NCBI RefSeq assembly: GCF_014779595.1
Contig: NZ_JACXZT010000017.1
Span: 151,125-215,124 of the forward strand
Reading direction: 5' to 3'
Length of the DNA stretch: 64,000 nt
Source of the DNA: Halomonas sp. ML-15
GTDB taxonomy: Bacteria; Pseudomonadota; Gammaproteobacteria; Pseudomonadales; Halomonadaceae
The notes under the pieces are model-generated. The model worked only from the letters and a program-made list of their open reading frames with translations. It had not been told where the DNA came from and did not search any database. Numbering within the stretch: position 1 is the stretch's first letter; each line of letters begins with the position of its first letter. Shown one piece after another: positions 52,819-61,216 of this stretch. The position numbers and the translations under genes were made by a program.

Positions 52819-53562
52819 ATGCCCATCCAGAGCATGAAAGGTGCGCTGCGCGCGCTGCTGCTGGTGGCGATCTTCGCCGCCGGGGTGTGGAGCCACTCGA
52901 GCGGCATCATCGACGACTTCCTGTGGCACCTGCCAGACGTCCAGTACCTGGCCGTGGGACACCTGTGGCTGACCGCCGTCTCCGGCGGCCTGGCGATCGG
53001 CGTGGCGATTCCGCTGGGCATACTGCTGTCGCGCCCGTCGATGGCGCGCTGGGCCGAAAGCCTGATGCAGGTGCTCAATGTCGGCACCACCATCCCGACG
53101 CTGGCAGTACTGGCGCTGTCGATGAGTTTCCTGGGCATCGGCACCGTGCCGGCGATATTCGGGCTGTTTGTCGCCACTCTGCTGCCCATCGCCCGCAACA
53201 CCTACGCCGGCCTCAAGGGCGTCTCGCCGGCGCTGATGGAGGCCGCCGCGGGCATCGGCATGTCGCCGACACAGCGCCTGTTTCAGGTCGAGCTGCCCAA
53301 TGCCCTCTACGTGATCTTCGCCGGGATACGCACGGCGCTGGCCATCAATATCGGCACCGTGCCGCTGGCGTTCCTGATTGGCGCGGGCGGGCTCGGCGAA
53401 CTGATCTTTACCGGCATCGACCTCTACGACCCGGTGATGATGCTGGCCGGGGCCATCCCCACCGCGCTATTGGCGATCTGCGTTGACGCCTTGATCGCCG
53501 CCATCGCCTTCTTCGTTGTCCCGCGGGGCGTCAACCCTGCGCGGCAGCCGCAACATCACTAA
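52819..53562 (+). CDS. Osmoprotectant ABC transporter permease (second)
   Basis: The 247-residue protein has an N-terminal helix, five or six more helices and the docking loop VSPALMEAAAGIGMSPTQRL, which parallels the first permease. The pair would form a heterodimeric channel. ATG at 52819 is preceded by AAGGAG. The longer reading from 52705 lies inside the ATPase gene and is rejected. Confidence 0.9.
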   Translation: MPIQSMKGALRALLLVAIFAAGVWSHSSGIIDDFLWHLPDVQYLAVGHLWLTAVSGGLAIGVAIPLGILLSRPSMARWAESLMQVLNVGTTIPTLAVLALSMSFLGIGTVPAIFGLFVATLLPIARNTYAGLKGVSPALMEAAAGIGMSPTQRLFQVELPNALYVIFAGIRTALAINIGTVPLAFLIGAGGLGELIFTGIDLYDPVMMLAGAIPTALLAICVDALIAAIAFFVVPRGVNPARQPQHH

Positions 53563-53593
53563 CGACAACATTCCTGACACAAGGAGATAGACC

Positions 53594-54475
53594 GTGAAAT
53601 ATATCGTTTCTACCCTCTCCGGCCTCGCCCTGGCAGGCGCAGTGACCACCGCCAGCGCCGCCGACCTGGTGGTGGGTGGCAAGAGCTTCACCGAGCAGCA
53701 GATCATCGCCCATATGACCAGCCAGTACCTGGAGGCGCTCGGCTACGACATCGATAGCCGCGTTGGTATGGGGTCGGCCGTGCTGCGCCAGGCCCAGGAG
53801 AACGGCCAGGTCGACCTCTACTGGGAGTACACCGGTACGTCGCTGATCACCTATAACGACATCAGCGAGCGCCTCGATCCCGAAGAGACCTATGCCCGGG
53901 TCAAGGAGCTCGACGCCGAGATCGGTCTGGTGTGGCTCGAGCCTTCCGCGGCCAACAACACCTACGGCCTGGCCATGCGCGAGGACGACGCCGAGGAGCG
54001 CGGCATCGTGACCATCTCCGACCTGGCCGCGGCGATTAACGACGGCGACGAGCTGACCCTGGCCTCCAACGTCGAGTTCTACGCCCGCGACGACGGCCTA
54101 CGGCCGCTGCAGGAAGCGTACGAATTCGAGTTCGGGCGTCCCAATGTCAGCCGCATGGATACCGGCCTTACCTACCCGGCGCTGCGCGACGGCGAGGTCG
54201 ACGTCTCGGTCGTCTTCGCCACTGACGGGCGCATCCCGGCCTTTGATCTGCGCGTGCTGGAAGACGACCTCGAGTATTTCCCCGCCTACGCCCTCACCCC
54301 GGTAATCCGCGAGGAGACCCTCGAGGAGTTCCCCGAGCTCGAAGAGCAGCTCAACGCCCTGTCCGCGCTGCTCGACGATGCCACCATGGCCGAGCTCAAC
54401 GCCCGGGTCGATGTCGAGCGCGAGACCATCGAGCGCGTCGCCGAGTCCTTCCTCGAGCAGCACGACCTGCTGTAA
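53594..54475 (+). CDS. Periplasmic osmoprotectant-binding protein
   Basis: The 293-residue protein starts with GTG (AAGGAG seven bases upstream) and has a signal peptide cleaved after ASA (about residue 22). The mature protein begins ADLVVGGKSFTEQQ, the start of OpuBC/OsmF-type binding proteins. A later YWEYTGTSL and YPALRDGEVD are also typical. It binds a quaternary amine in the periplasm. Aromatic residues are few in the visible binding segments, so the ligand is uncertain. Confidence 0.92.
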   Translation: MKYIVSTLSGLALAGAVTTASAADLVVGGKSFTEQQIIAHMTSQYLEALGYDIDSRVGMGSAVLRQAQENGQVDLYWEYTGTSLITYNDISERLDPEETYARVKELDAEIGLVWLEPSAANNTYGLAMREDDAEERGIVTISDLAAAINDGDELTLASNVEFYARDDGLRPLQEAYEFEFGRPNVSRMDTGLTYPALRDGEVDVSVVFATDGRIPAFDLRVLEDDLEYFPAYALTPVIREETLEEFPELEEQLNALSALLDDATMAELNARVDVERETIERVAESFLEQHDLL

Positions 54476-54525
54476 GGCCCTTCAGCTCCACGCCCATGGC
54501 TGGCAGACTATTGCCTAGCCATTCG

Positions 54526-54551
54526 AGAGGCCGCCCGCGGGCGGCCTCTTT
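54526..54551 (+). terminator. Terminator after the osmoprotectant operon
   Basis: Arms AGAGGCCGCCC and GGGCGGCCTCT pair perfectly over two bases and are followed by a short T run. This lies 50 bases after the last gene of the operon and 35 bases before the next start. The T run is short. Confidence 0.75.
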
Positions 54552-54585
54552 GGGTTGGCCGCCGTTTCTACCCGAGTGACCTCCA

Positions 54586-55440
54586 ATGCCCGACCACGAT
54601 CATCTCCACGTCGCCGCGGTCCAGCTCGACTGCGAGCTAGGTGACATCGACACCAACCTCGCCCGCCACCGAACGCTGCTCGACGCCGCACGCAACGATG
54701 GTTGTGAGCTGCTGGTGTTTCCCGAGCTGTCGCTGACCGGCTACGGCCTCGGCCGCCGCGTGCTGGAGGTCGCCATGCCTGCCAACGATCCACGCCTGGC
54801 CGAACTGGCCCACACCTGCGGCCCTATGCGCACGCTGGTAGGATTCGTCGAGGAGGCCACTCCAGGTGAGTGCTACAACGCCGTGGCCGTGCTGCAGGAC
54901 GGTGCGGTGCAGGCGGTACACCGCAAGCTCAATCTACCCAGCTACGGCGGCCTGGAGGAGGGTAAGTGGTTTACCGCGGGTAGACAGCTCACTCAGTTTG
55001 GCGTGGCCGGCGGCTGGACGGCCAGCACGCTGATCTGCGCCGACCTGTGGAACCCGGCGCTGGTACATGCCGCACTGCTGAGCCGCCCGGAGGTACTCTG
55101 CGCGCCGATCAACTCGGCCAGCGGCATCGTCAGCCAGGCCTTCTCCAACGAACACAACTGGTCCACCAACCTAGGGTTCTATGCCATGACCTATGGCACG
55201 CCGGTGATCATGGCCAACCGCATCGGCAGCGAGGGAAGCAGCATGTTCTGGGGCGGCTCGCGCATTCTCGGCCCGCGCGGCGAAACGCTGGCCGCAGCCA
55301 GCGACGGTGAAACCCTGCTCCAGGCCCGGCTCTCACGGCATGCCATCGCCGAAGCACGCTTCGAGCTGCCGACCCACCGCGATGCCGACACGCCGCTGAT
55401 TCGCCAGCTGCTTGACAAAGAACTGACAAAAAAGGCATGA
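54586..55440 (+). CDS. Carbon-nitrogen hydrolase (nitrilase superfamily)
   Basis: The 284-residue protein has the catalytic E-K-C set: the glutamate in FPELSLTGYG, the lysine in HRKLNLPSYGG and the cysteine in LICADLWNP. It hydrolyses an amide, nitrile or carbamoyl compound; the substrate is unknown. The product after the nucleophile, INSASGIV, differs from true nitrilases and is closer to amidase-type branches. It is a single gene after the osmoprotectant terminator. Confidence 0.88.
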   Translation: MPDHDHLHVAAVQLDCELGDIDTNLARHRTLLDAARNDGCELLVFPELSLTGYGLGRRVLEVAMPANDPRLAELAHTCGPMRTLVGFVEEATPGECYNAVAVLQDGAVQAVHRKLNLPSYGGLEEGKWFTAGRQLTQFGVAGGWTASTLICADLWNPALVHAALLSRPEVLCAPINSASGIVSQAFSNEHNWSTNLGFYAMTYGTPVIMANRIGSEGSSMFWGGSRILGPRGETLAAASDGETLLQARLSRHAIAEARFELPTHRDADTPLIRQLLDKELTKKA

Positions 55441-55550
55441 AAATCATCGGCATCTAATTCTATACTGAGACGGCATCGTCGTATGCACGGATGCAGACTC
55501 AAGGATCATCAAGACGCCGGAAGCCACTCCCAAAAGAAAGGAAACATCCC

Positions 55551-55952
55551 ATGATGAAGAAACTCTCTCGAGTCCTCAGCCCGCTGTTGATCGCCTTCCT
55601 GGTCCTCGGCAGCATGTCGGTCGCCGCCGCGCCACAGCCCGCGCCCTCCAGTTCGCTGGTCTCTACCCAGGATGCCCTGAGTGCCGATCAGGTCAGCGCC
55701 GACCGCGAGCGTATCCATGAGGTACTCGCTCGCCAGGACGTTCAGGATCAGCTCGTCGCCCAGGGCGTCGATCCGGCCGACGTCGAAGCCCGCGTTGCTG
55801 CGCTGTCCGACGCCGAAGTGCGCCAGATGGCCGAACAGCTCGACGACCTGCCGGCGGGTGCCAGTGTGGTCGGTGCACTGGTCTTCGTCTTCGTGCTGCT
55901 GCTGGTCACCGATCTACTCGGCCTGACCAACGTCTTCCCGTTCACTCGCTGA
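55551..55952 (+). CDS. PA2779-family small exported membrane protein
   Basis: About 133 residues from ATG at 55551, preceded by AAGGAAA. It has a signal peptide ending about AAA (residue 28), a charged helical middle rich in Asp, Gln and Arg (EVLARQDVQDQLVAQGVD), and a C-terminal membrane helix (VVGALVFVFVLLLVTDLLGL). It is followed nine bases later by the peptidase-like gene, the usual PA2779-PA2778 pairing. The function is not known. Confidence 0.82.
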   Translation: MMKKLSRVLSPLLIAFLVLGSMSVAAAPQPAPSSSLVSTQDALSADQVSADRERIHEVLARQDVQDQLVAQGVDPADVEARVAALSDAEVRQMAEQLDDLPAGASVVGALVFVFVLLLVTDLLGLTNVFPFTR

Positions 55953-55961
55953 GGCAGCCGC

Positions 55962-56945
55962 ATGTCTCACCTGCTTGAACGGCCTACGCCGCGATGGCAG
56001 CCACAACGGCAAGCATGGAACGCCCGCACTGCGGGCGTTCTGCTGTTGATGGCGGCCCTGCTACTGCTCAGCGGCTGTGCCACCAGTCCGCGCCTGGCCA
56101 GTCCCAGCGACATGGGCATCGCCGAGCGCACCTATATCGACGGCGTCCCCTTCCACGCCCAGCGCGAGTATCAGTGCGGCCCCGCTTCACTGGCCATGGT
56201 GCTCAACTATTCCAACGTCGATGTCAGCGTCGACACCTTGATTCCCCAGGTCTTCCTGCCCAACCGCGACGGCAGCGTGCAGCCCGAGATGCAGTCCACC
56301 GTGCGTCGCTACGACCGCGTCAGTTTCGTGCTCGACGGCAACTTCCCGTCACTGCTCAAGGAGCTCGATGCTGGCCATCCGGTGGTGGTGATGCAGAATC
56401 TATCGCTGCCCGCCTGGCCGATGTGGCACTACGCGGTGGCGATCGGCTATGACCTCGACGAGCAGCTGATGACCCTGCATAGCGGTGAGGAGGCCGATCG
56501 ACAGGAGTCGTTCCGCCGCTTCGACGCCACCTGGGCACGCAGCGAGCGCTGGGCGATGGTCGCCCTGCCCCCCGGCGACTTGCCGGTAAGCGTGGGGCCG
56601 CGGCGCGCCATGGACGCTATCGCGTCCTTTGAGCAGGCCAACGATGCCAGGGCGGCGCTACCCGCCTGGCATGCGGTCACCGAGCGCTGGCCGCAGGACG
56701 CCATGGCCTGGTTTGCTCAAGGCAATGCCGAGCACAGCGCCGGTGATCCCGAAGCCGCTGCCGAGGCGTTCCGCCATGCCACCGAACAGCAGCCGGATAT
56801 GGCCGTTGCCTGGCTCAACCTGGGGCTGACCCTCGAAAGCCTTGGCGAGCGTGACGAGGCCCATCTGGCACTCCAGCAGGCCGCCACTCTGCCCAGCCAC
56901 TGGCAGGCGGATGCCGAGGAAGCCCTGCGTCGCTTCAGAGACTAA
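55962..56945 (+). CDS. PA2778-family lipoprotein with C39-like peptidase and TPR domains
   Basis: The 327-residue protein has a lipoprotein signal ending LLSGC, a C39 cysteine-peptidase-like domain with the probable nucleophile in YQCGPASLAM (about residue 70) and a histidine in WHYAVAIGY, then a TPR-like C-half (QGNAEHSAGDPEAAAEAF, WLNLGLTLESLGERDEA). It would sit at the inner or outer membrane and could cut or bind exported peptides. It lacks the ABC-transporter part found in bacteriocin exporters. Confidence 0.85.
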   Translation: MSHLLERPTPRWQPQRQAWNARTAGVLLLMAALLLLSGCATSPRLASPSDMGIAERTYIDGVPFHAQREYQCGPASLAMVLNYSNVDVSVDTLIPQVFLPNRDGSVQPEMQSTVRRYDRVSFVLDGNFPSLLKELDAGHPVVVMQNLSLPAWPMWHYAVAIGYDLDEQLMTLHSGEEADRQESFRRFDATWARSERWAMVALPPGDLPVSVGPRRAMDAIASFEQANDARAALPAWHAVTERWPQDAMAWFAQGNAEHSAGDPEAAAEAFRHATEQQPDMAVAWLNLGLTLESLGERDEAHLALQQAATLPSHWQADAEEALRRFRD

Positions 56946-57008
56946 CCTCACAACCACACCCCTTAGCCACGCTCACTCGCGAGTGAGCGTGCCATTCAGG
57001 AGATCCCC

Positions 57009-57956
57009 ATGCGCATCGCGATCTACGGCACCGGTGGCGTTGGCGGTTACTTTGGCGGCCGTCTCGCCGCCGCCGGCCAGGACGTCACCTTCATCGCCCG
57101 CGGCGAGCATCTCGCCGCCATCCAGCGCGACGGCCTCAAGGTCCACAGCATCCAGGGCGATTTTCAGGTCGCCCCGGCTCAGGCCAGCGACGACCCGGCG
57201 AGCATCGGCCCGGTCGACCTGGTGATCGTCGCAGTCAAGGCCTGGCAGGTCGCCGATGCCGCGGCGGCCATGGCCCCTCTACTCGGCCCCGACACCTGCG
57301 TGCTGCCTCTCGAGAACGGCGTCGAGGCCGCCGATCAGCTGGCCCGGGAGGTGGGAGAAGCGCGGGTCATCGGCGGGCTGTGCGGCATCCTTGCCTGGCG
57401 CGAGGCCCCGGGGGTGATTCGCCACGCCGGCATCGAGCCCTTTATACGCCTCGGCGAGCTCGACAACCGCAAGAGCGAGCGCGTGGCCGCCATCCGCGAG
57501 TGCCTGTCAGCCGCCGAGGGCATCACCGCCGAGGTCGCCGAGGATATCCAGGTAGCGACCTGGAGCAAGTTCCTGTTCATCTGCGCGATGAGCGGGATCG
57601 GCAGCATTGCGCGAGCCCCGATCGGTGTGACTCGCCGCCTGCCCGACAGCCGCGCCTTGATCGAATCGATTCTCGAGGAGATCTACCAGGTGGGATTGGC
57701 CAAGGGGGTCGCACTGCCCGACGATGCCGTGGCTCGGGCAATGAAATTCATCGACGCCCTGCCGGAGAAGAGCACCGCGTCGATGCAGCGCGATATTGTC
57801 GGCGGACGGCCGTCCGAGCTGGATTCCCAGAACGGCGCCGTGGTGCGCCTGGGCATCGAGCTCGGCGTGGCCACACCGGTCAACCGAGTGATTCACGCCG
57901 CGCTATTGCCCCAGGAACTGGCGGCGCGGGAGGCCGCCGAGTCGCGGCCTGCCTGA
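57009..57956 (+). CDS. Ketopantoate reductase-family protein (PanE/ApbA)
   Basis: The 315-residue protein has the NADP-binding start MRIAIYGTGGVGGYFGG and the lysine in TWSKFLFICAMSG that fits the PanE active site. The reaction would reduce 2-dehydropantoate to pantoate. Several PanE-like paralogs exist in gammaproteobacteria, so this may be one of them and not the main pantothenate enzyme. It converges on the PEBP-like gene; the two stop codons lie in a perfect 12-bp palindrome. Confidence 0.85.
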   Translation: MRIAIYGTGGVGGYFGGRLAAAGQDVTFIARGEHLAAIQRDGLKVHSIQGDFQVAPAQASDDPASIGPVDLVIVAVKAWQVADAAAAMAPLLGPDTCVLPLENGVEAADQLAREVGEARVIGGLCGILAWREAPGVIRHAGIEPFIRLGELDNRKSERVAAIRECLSAAEGITAEVAEDIQVATWSKFLFICAMSGIGSIARAPIGVTRRLPDSRALIESILEEIYQVGLAKGVALPDDAVARAMKFIDALPEKSTASMQRDIVGGRPSELDSQNGAVVRLGIELGVATPVNRVIHAALLPQELAAREAAESRPA

Positions 57957-57962
57957 GGCGCC

Positions 57963-58439
57963 TCAGTCGCGCTGGTAGGTGCCGACCAGACGGTTCATGC
58001 CGAGCAGATGCGGCTCGACTCTTTCGAGTAGCTGAGTGAGGGTCAATCCGGCAGGCAGGTCTAGCTCAGTGTCCAGCGCCAGCACCCAGAAGTAGTAGAG
58101 GTGCAGGCCATGCCCCTCCGGGGGCATTGGCCCCATATAGTCGTTATTGCCGCGATCGTTGACGCCGGCAGTGCCCTTGTCGGTGGCTTCCTCCAGCGAG
58201 GTTACCGATCCCGGCAGGTTATACAGCACCCAGTGCACGAAGCCGTACTGCCCCTCCTTGACCAGCGGCGCGTCAGGGTCGTGACAGATCACCGCATAGC
58301 CTTTGGTACCCTCCGGCGCCCCCGACCAGCTGAGTGCCGGCGAGACGTTGTCGCTCTCGCCGGTGTATTTGCTGGGGATCTTGCCGTGGGCGGCAAAGGC
58401 TGAACTCTCCACCTGCATGGTAGACAAAGCGAATGCCAT
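57963..58439 (-). CDS. YbhB/YbcL (PEBP) family protein
   Basis: The 158-residue protein has the PEBP core AVICHDPDAPLVKEGQYGFVHWVLYNLPGSVTSLEE, where DPDAP and GFVHWV match the ligand pocket, and later PPEGHGLHLYYFWVLAL. There is no signal peptide, so it is cytoplasmic like YbhB. Its role is not known; Raf-kinase-inhibitor similarity is only structural. Confidence 0.9.
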   Translation of the reverse strand: MAFALSTMQVESSAFAAHGKIPSKYTGESDNVSPALSWSGAPEGTKGYAVICHDPDAPLVKEGQYGFVHWVLYNLPGSVTSLEEATDKGTAGVNDRGNNDYMGPMPPEGHGLHLYYFWVLALDTELDLPAGLTLTQLLERVEPHLLGMNRLVGTYQRD

Positions 58440-58510
58440 CGTAGGCGTCCTCCTTGGTTGCGCGTGGAATGTAATGAGGCTTCACAGCATCAAAGAAGCC
58501 ACTGCCGCTG

Positions 58511-59149
58511 TCAACGCTTCGAGACGGGCTCGGCAGGCGTACCCCAGCGCCGCTGCAGCATGCTCTCGGCACGCCGCAGCCGCTTGTCGAGATAACGCCG
58601 AGTCTCCTGCTGGCCCGGCGTTTCATCGTGGGCCCAGACACGCAGCGTGGCGACGAACAGCGCGGTCAAGCCGATCTCCTCGAGCTGTGCGCGGCGGGTG
58701 CCATAGCGCGCCTCGAGCATCGCCGCCTCGCGCAGCCACTGAATCGTACGCGAGAGATCGAAGACCATCGGCACCCAGGTATGCAGATGCGGGAGATGCG
58801 CCTTGGTGCGCAGCATCTCCACGCTGACACGGCGGTGGGCGGCCAACGCATCGAACCAGGCCAGCAGGCAGTGTTCGATGCGCTCACGAGCCGCCCAGGC
58901 GGTGAAGCCGGCGGGCTTGTCGGCGAGCATGGCGCGCCAGCCGCGCAGAAACCAGGCGTCGGCCACGGCATCGAGATCGCGGTAGTGGTCGAGTACCGCA
59001 TTAGCCGGCACGTCCAGTGCCGCGGCCACACGGGTCAGCTCGACGGCTTCCCACCCCTCGTCTTCTGCCATCTCAAGTGCCTGGCGGAGAATGCGCTCGG
59101 CGAGGGGATCCTCGACGGCTGCTTCACGGTGTACTGGCGTCATTGCCAT
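58511..59149 (-). CDS. TetR-type transcriptional regulator
   Basis: The 212-residue protein has a TetR-type HTH near the N-terminus ([43 protein letters not shown]). The C-terminal all-helical half is not assigned. AGGAGG lies six bases before ATG at 59149. It is divergent from yjbQ across only 70 bp, so it may regulate that gene or itself. The ligand is unknown. Confidence 0.8.
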   Translation of the reverse strand: MAMTPVHREAAVEDPLAERILRQALEMAEDEGWEAVELTRVAAALDVPANAVLDHYRDLDAVADAWFLRGWRAMLADKPAGFTAWAARERIEHCLLAWFDALAAHRRVSVEMLRTKAHLPHLHTWVPMVFDLSRTIQWLREAAMLEARYGTRRAQLEEIGLTALFVATLRVWAHDETPGQQETRRYLDKRLRRAESMLQRRWGTPAEPVSKR

Positions 59150-59219
59150 GGGTGTCCTCCTGACGCGATCTTGCCTGTGCTATTACCATAGGCCCCATCA
59201 CCTGCCAGAGGAAACCGCC

Positions 59220-59660
59220 ATGTGGCATCAAACCGAGATTCGCCTTGCCGCCCGCTCGCGCGGCTTTCATCTGATTACTGATGAGATAACCGCCGGGGTA
59301 GCGGCGCTCGGCGAGTGCGAGGTGGGCCTGCTGCACCTGCAGCTGCTACACACCTCGGCATCGTTGACGCTCAACGAGAATGCCGACCCCGACGTACGCC
59401 ACGACATGGACGCCTTCCTGCGCCGCCTGGTGCCCGGCGACCTGCCCTATTTTCGGCATACCCTGGAGGGCCCCGATGATATGCCCGCCCATGTGGCGGC
59501 GAGCCTGTTCGGCACCCAGTTGACCCTGGCGGTGCGCGGCGGACGCCTGGCCACCGGCACCTGGCAGGGGATCTGGCTCGGCGAACATCGCGACCACGGC
59601 GGGCCCCGGCGTCTGATCGCCACCCTTAACGGCGAGTCACCCAAGAATAGGAAACGCTGA
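59220..59660 (+). CDS. yjbQ: YjbQ/UPF0047 family protein
   Basis: About 146 residues with the family core [28 protein letters not shown] and a [16 protein letters not shown] ending, usual for YjbQ. Family members have thiamine-phosphate-synthase-like activity in vitro, but the physiological role is not settled. The final residues SPKNRKR are not typical and come from the inverted-repeat end of the element that follows. Start ATG at 59220 has AGAGGAAA five bases upstream. Confidence 0.9.
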   Translation: MWHQTEIRLAARSRGFHLITDEITAGVAALGECEVGLLHLQLLHTSASLTLNENADPDVRHDMDAFLRRLVPGDLPYFRHTLEGPDDMPAHVAASLFGTQLTLAVRGGRLATGTWQGIWLGEHRDHGGPRRLIATLNGESPKNRKR

Positions 59661-59808
59661 ATAAATCGACGAGCGGGATGAAGCACAAGGCGCACGGAGC
59701 ACAGAAACCGGAGCCTATGGGGTATAGGTGAGGATTTCGACCGGGCTGGCGCACCAGCACCGCGCAACGCAGTGATTCGCCCGCGCAGGCATTTATGCAG
59801 TGTTTCCT
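59649..59808. mobile_element. MITE-like element with 29-bp terminal inverted repeats
   Basis: The 160-bp segment begins AGGAAACGCTGAATAAAT and ends with a nearly reverse-complementary ATTTATGCAGTGTTTCCT; over 29 bp the arms agree at 22 positions, and 16 of the first 18. It has no coding potential. Its left end encodes the last codons and stop of yjbQ, and its right end supplies one base of the phnA stop codon. A target-site duplication is not obvious. An interior short hairpin, CCTAT...ATAGG, is present. Confidence 0.65.
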
Positions 59809-60164
59809 CAGGCTTTCTTGACGAAGGCCGAGGTAAGCTTTATTGGCCCAATGCCCTCCACCTTGCAATCCAGGTTGTGGCCGCCCTCGGCATCGCCCTC
59901 GATCAGTCGTACACTCTTGACCTTGGTGCCCACCTTGATCACCGAGGAGGAGCCCTTGACCTTGAGATCCTTGATCACCGTCACGCTATCGCCGTCGGCG
60001 AGCAGATTGCCGTTGGCGTCGCGCGCCTCCAGCACGTCTTCGCCACTGTCAGCCGCCTCTTCCCCAGGCGCCCACTCGTGGCCGCACTCGGGGCACACAT
60101 ATTGAATACCGTCGTGATAGGTGAACTCGGACGCGCAGGCGGGACAGTTGGGCAGTTCGCTCAT
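59808..60164 (-). CDS. PhnA/YjdM zinc-ribbon protein
   Basis: The 118-residue protein starts [31 protein letters not shown], a zinc ribbon with two CxxC pairs, followed by a PhnA/YjdM domain with [16 protein letters not shown]. The family was first named for phosphonate use but acts as a stand-alone protein; its function here is not known. It converges on yjbQ across the MITE-like element. Confidence 0.92.
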   Translation of the reverse strand: MSELPNCPACASEFTYHDGIQYVCPECGHEWAPGEEAADSGEDVLEARDANGNLLADGDSVTVIKDLKVKGSSSVIKVGTKVKSVRLIEGDAEGGHNLDCKVEGIGPIKLTSAFVKKA

Positions 60165-60300
60165 GGCAGGCTCCTGGTGAGAGTAGTGGCAAAGCTCGCA
60201 AGCCTACACCGACGCAGAGACAGGCTCCACTGCCGCCTTTGCAAGCAGAAGTCCAGGCTGCTAGGTTGGCGCAGTACACATGGCATTAGGAGGTAAGCGG

Positions 60301-60504
60301 ATGGATCCAGCCATCAACAGCGCCGTCAGCGAGTCGCTGGTCCTGCAGCAGGCCCAGGCCGCCCAGCAAGCGCAGATGCAGGTGTTCCGTGAAGCACTGG
60401 ATACCCAGCAGCAACAGGTCACTGCCTTGATGGAGTCCGCATCGGCAGAGCCCCAACTCGCCAGCGAAGGACATATCGGGACCTTGATCAACACCACGGC
60501 CTGA
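60301..60504 (+). CDS. Small YjfB-like putative motility protein
   Basis: The 67-residue protein reads MDPAINSAVSESLVLQQAQAAQ and later contains QQQQVTALMES. Low complexity with many Gln and Ala matches the YjfB/putative-motility family, a small conserved family of unknown role. AGGAGGT lies six bases before ATG at 60301. No flagellar genes are near it, so it looks orphaned. Confidence 0.65.
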   Translation: MDPAINSAVSESLVLQQAQAAQQAQMQVFREALDTQQQQVTALMESASAEPQLASEGHIGTLINTTA

Positions 60505-60572
60505 GCTTCCATCGCTAATTCATCGCCACGAGCCCCGGCAGTCCCGGCGGCTCGTTTTCGTACGAGTCTGTC

Positions 60573-61214
60573 ATGAACCACGCTCCCGTTAGCCTCGACG
60601 TCTTCAGCGACTATGTATGCCCCTTCTGCTATCTGGAGGAGCCTGAGATCGACGCCTTGAGCGCGCGTTTCGGTGATCGGCTGACGATCCGCTGGCGCGC
60701 CTTCGAGCTGCGCCCGGCACCGGAGCAGACTCTCGACCCCGACGGCGACTATCTGCACGATATCTGGGAGCGCGCCGTCTACCCCATGGCCAGGGAACGC
60801 GATATGACCCTGCGCCTGCCAAGAATCCAGCCCCGCTCGCGGTTGGCCCACGAGGCCAGTGCCTGGGCCGAGGCGCAATCCTGTGAAGCCGGCGCCGCAC
60901 TGCGCCATGCGCTGTTTCGCGGTTTCTTCGAAGACAGCCTCGACCTAGCCGACAGCGCGGCGCTGTGTGATACCGCCGCATCGCTGACATGCTCGCTGGA
61001 CGTCGACGATCTACGCCAGGCGCTGGCAGAGGGGCGCTATACCCAACAGGTACTCAATGATCAGCAAACGGCGGGCGAGCTTGGTATCCAAGGCGTGCCA
61101 GGGCTGCGCTTCTCCCTTGACGGCGAGCACGCCGGGATTCTCGAGGGCGCCCAGCCACGCCGCCAGCTGCTGTTGGCCGTGGAGCGCCTGCTGGACCTGA
61201 TCCAGCAGCGCTGA
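60573..61214 (+). CDS. DsbA-family oxidoreductase (FrnE-like)
   Basis: The 213-residue protein has the thioredoxin-fold start SLDVFSDYVCPFCYLEEPEI with an intact CPFC active site, and an inserted helical domain. A later GIQGVPGLRFSLDG contains the cis-proline loop. There is no signal peptide, so it is cytoplasmic like FrnE or 2-hydroxychromene-2-carboxylate isomerase relatives. It is not periplasmic DsbA. Confidence 0.88.
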   Translation: MNHAPVSLDVFSDYVCPFCYLEEPEIDALSARFGDRLTIRWRAFELRPAPEQTLDPDGDYLHDIWERAVYPMARERDMTLRLPRIQPRSRLAHEASAWAEAQSCEAGAALRHALFRGFFEDSLDLADSAALCDTAASLTCSLDVDDLRQALAEGRYTQQVLNDQQTAGELGIQGVPGLRFSLDGEHAGILEGAQPRRQLLLAVERLLDLIQQR

Positions 61215-61216
61215 TC

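Noticed and set aside
54586-55440. True nitrilase or biotinidase for the C-N hydrolase gene
   Set aside because: Only the catalytic triad can be read; the subfamily is not determined, so a specific name was not given.
57954-57965. Perfect palindrome TGAGGCGCCTCA joining two stop codons
   Set aside because: It is only 12 bp, has no loop or U tract and is expected by chance from the two stop codons.
60573-61214. Periplasmic DsbA
   Set aside because: The protein has no signal peptide and fits the cytoplasmic FrnE-like branch better.
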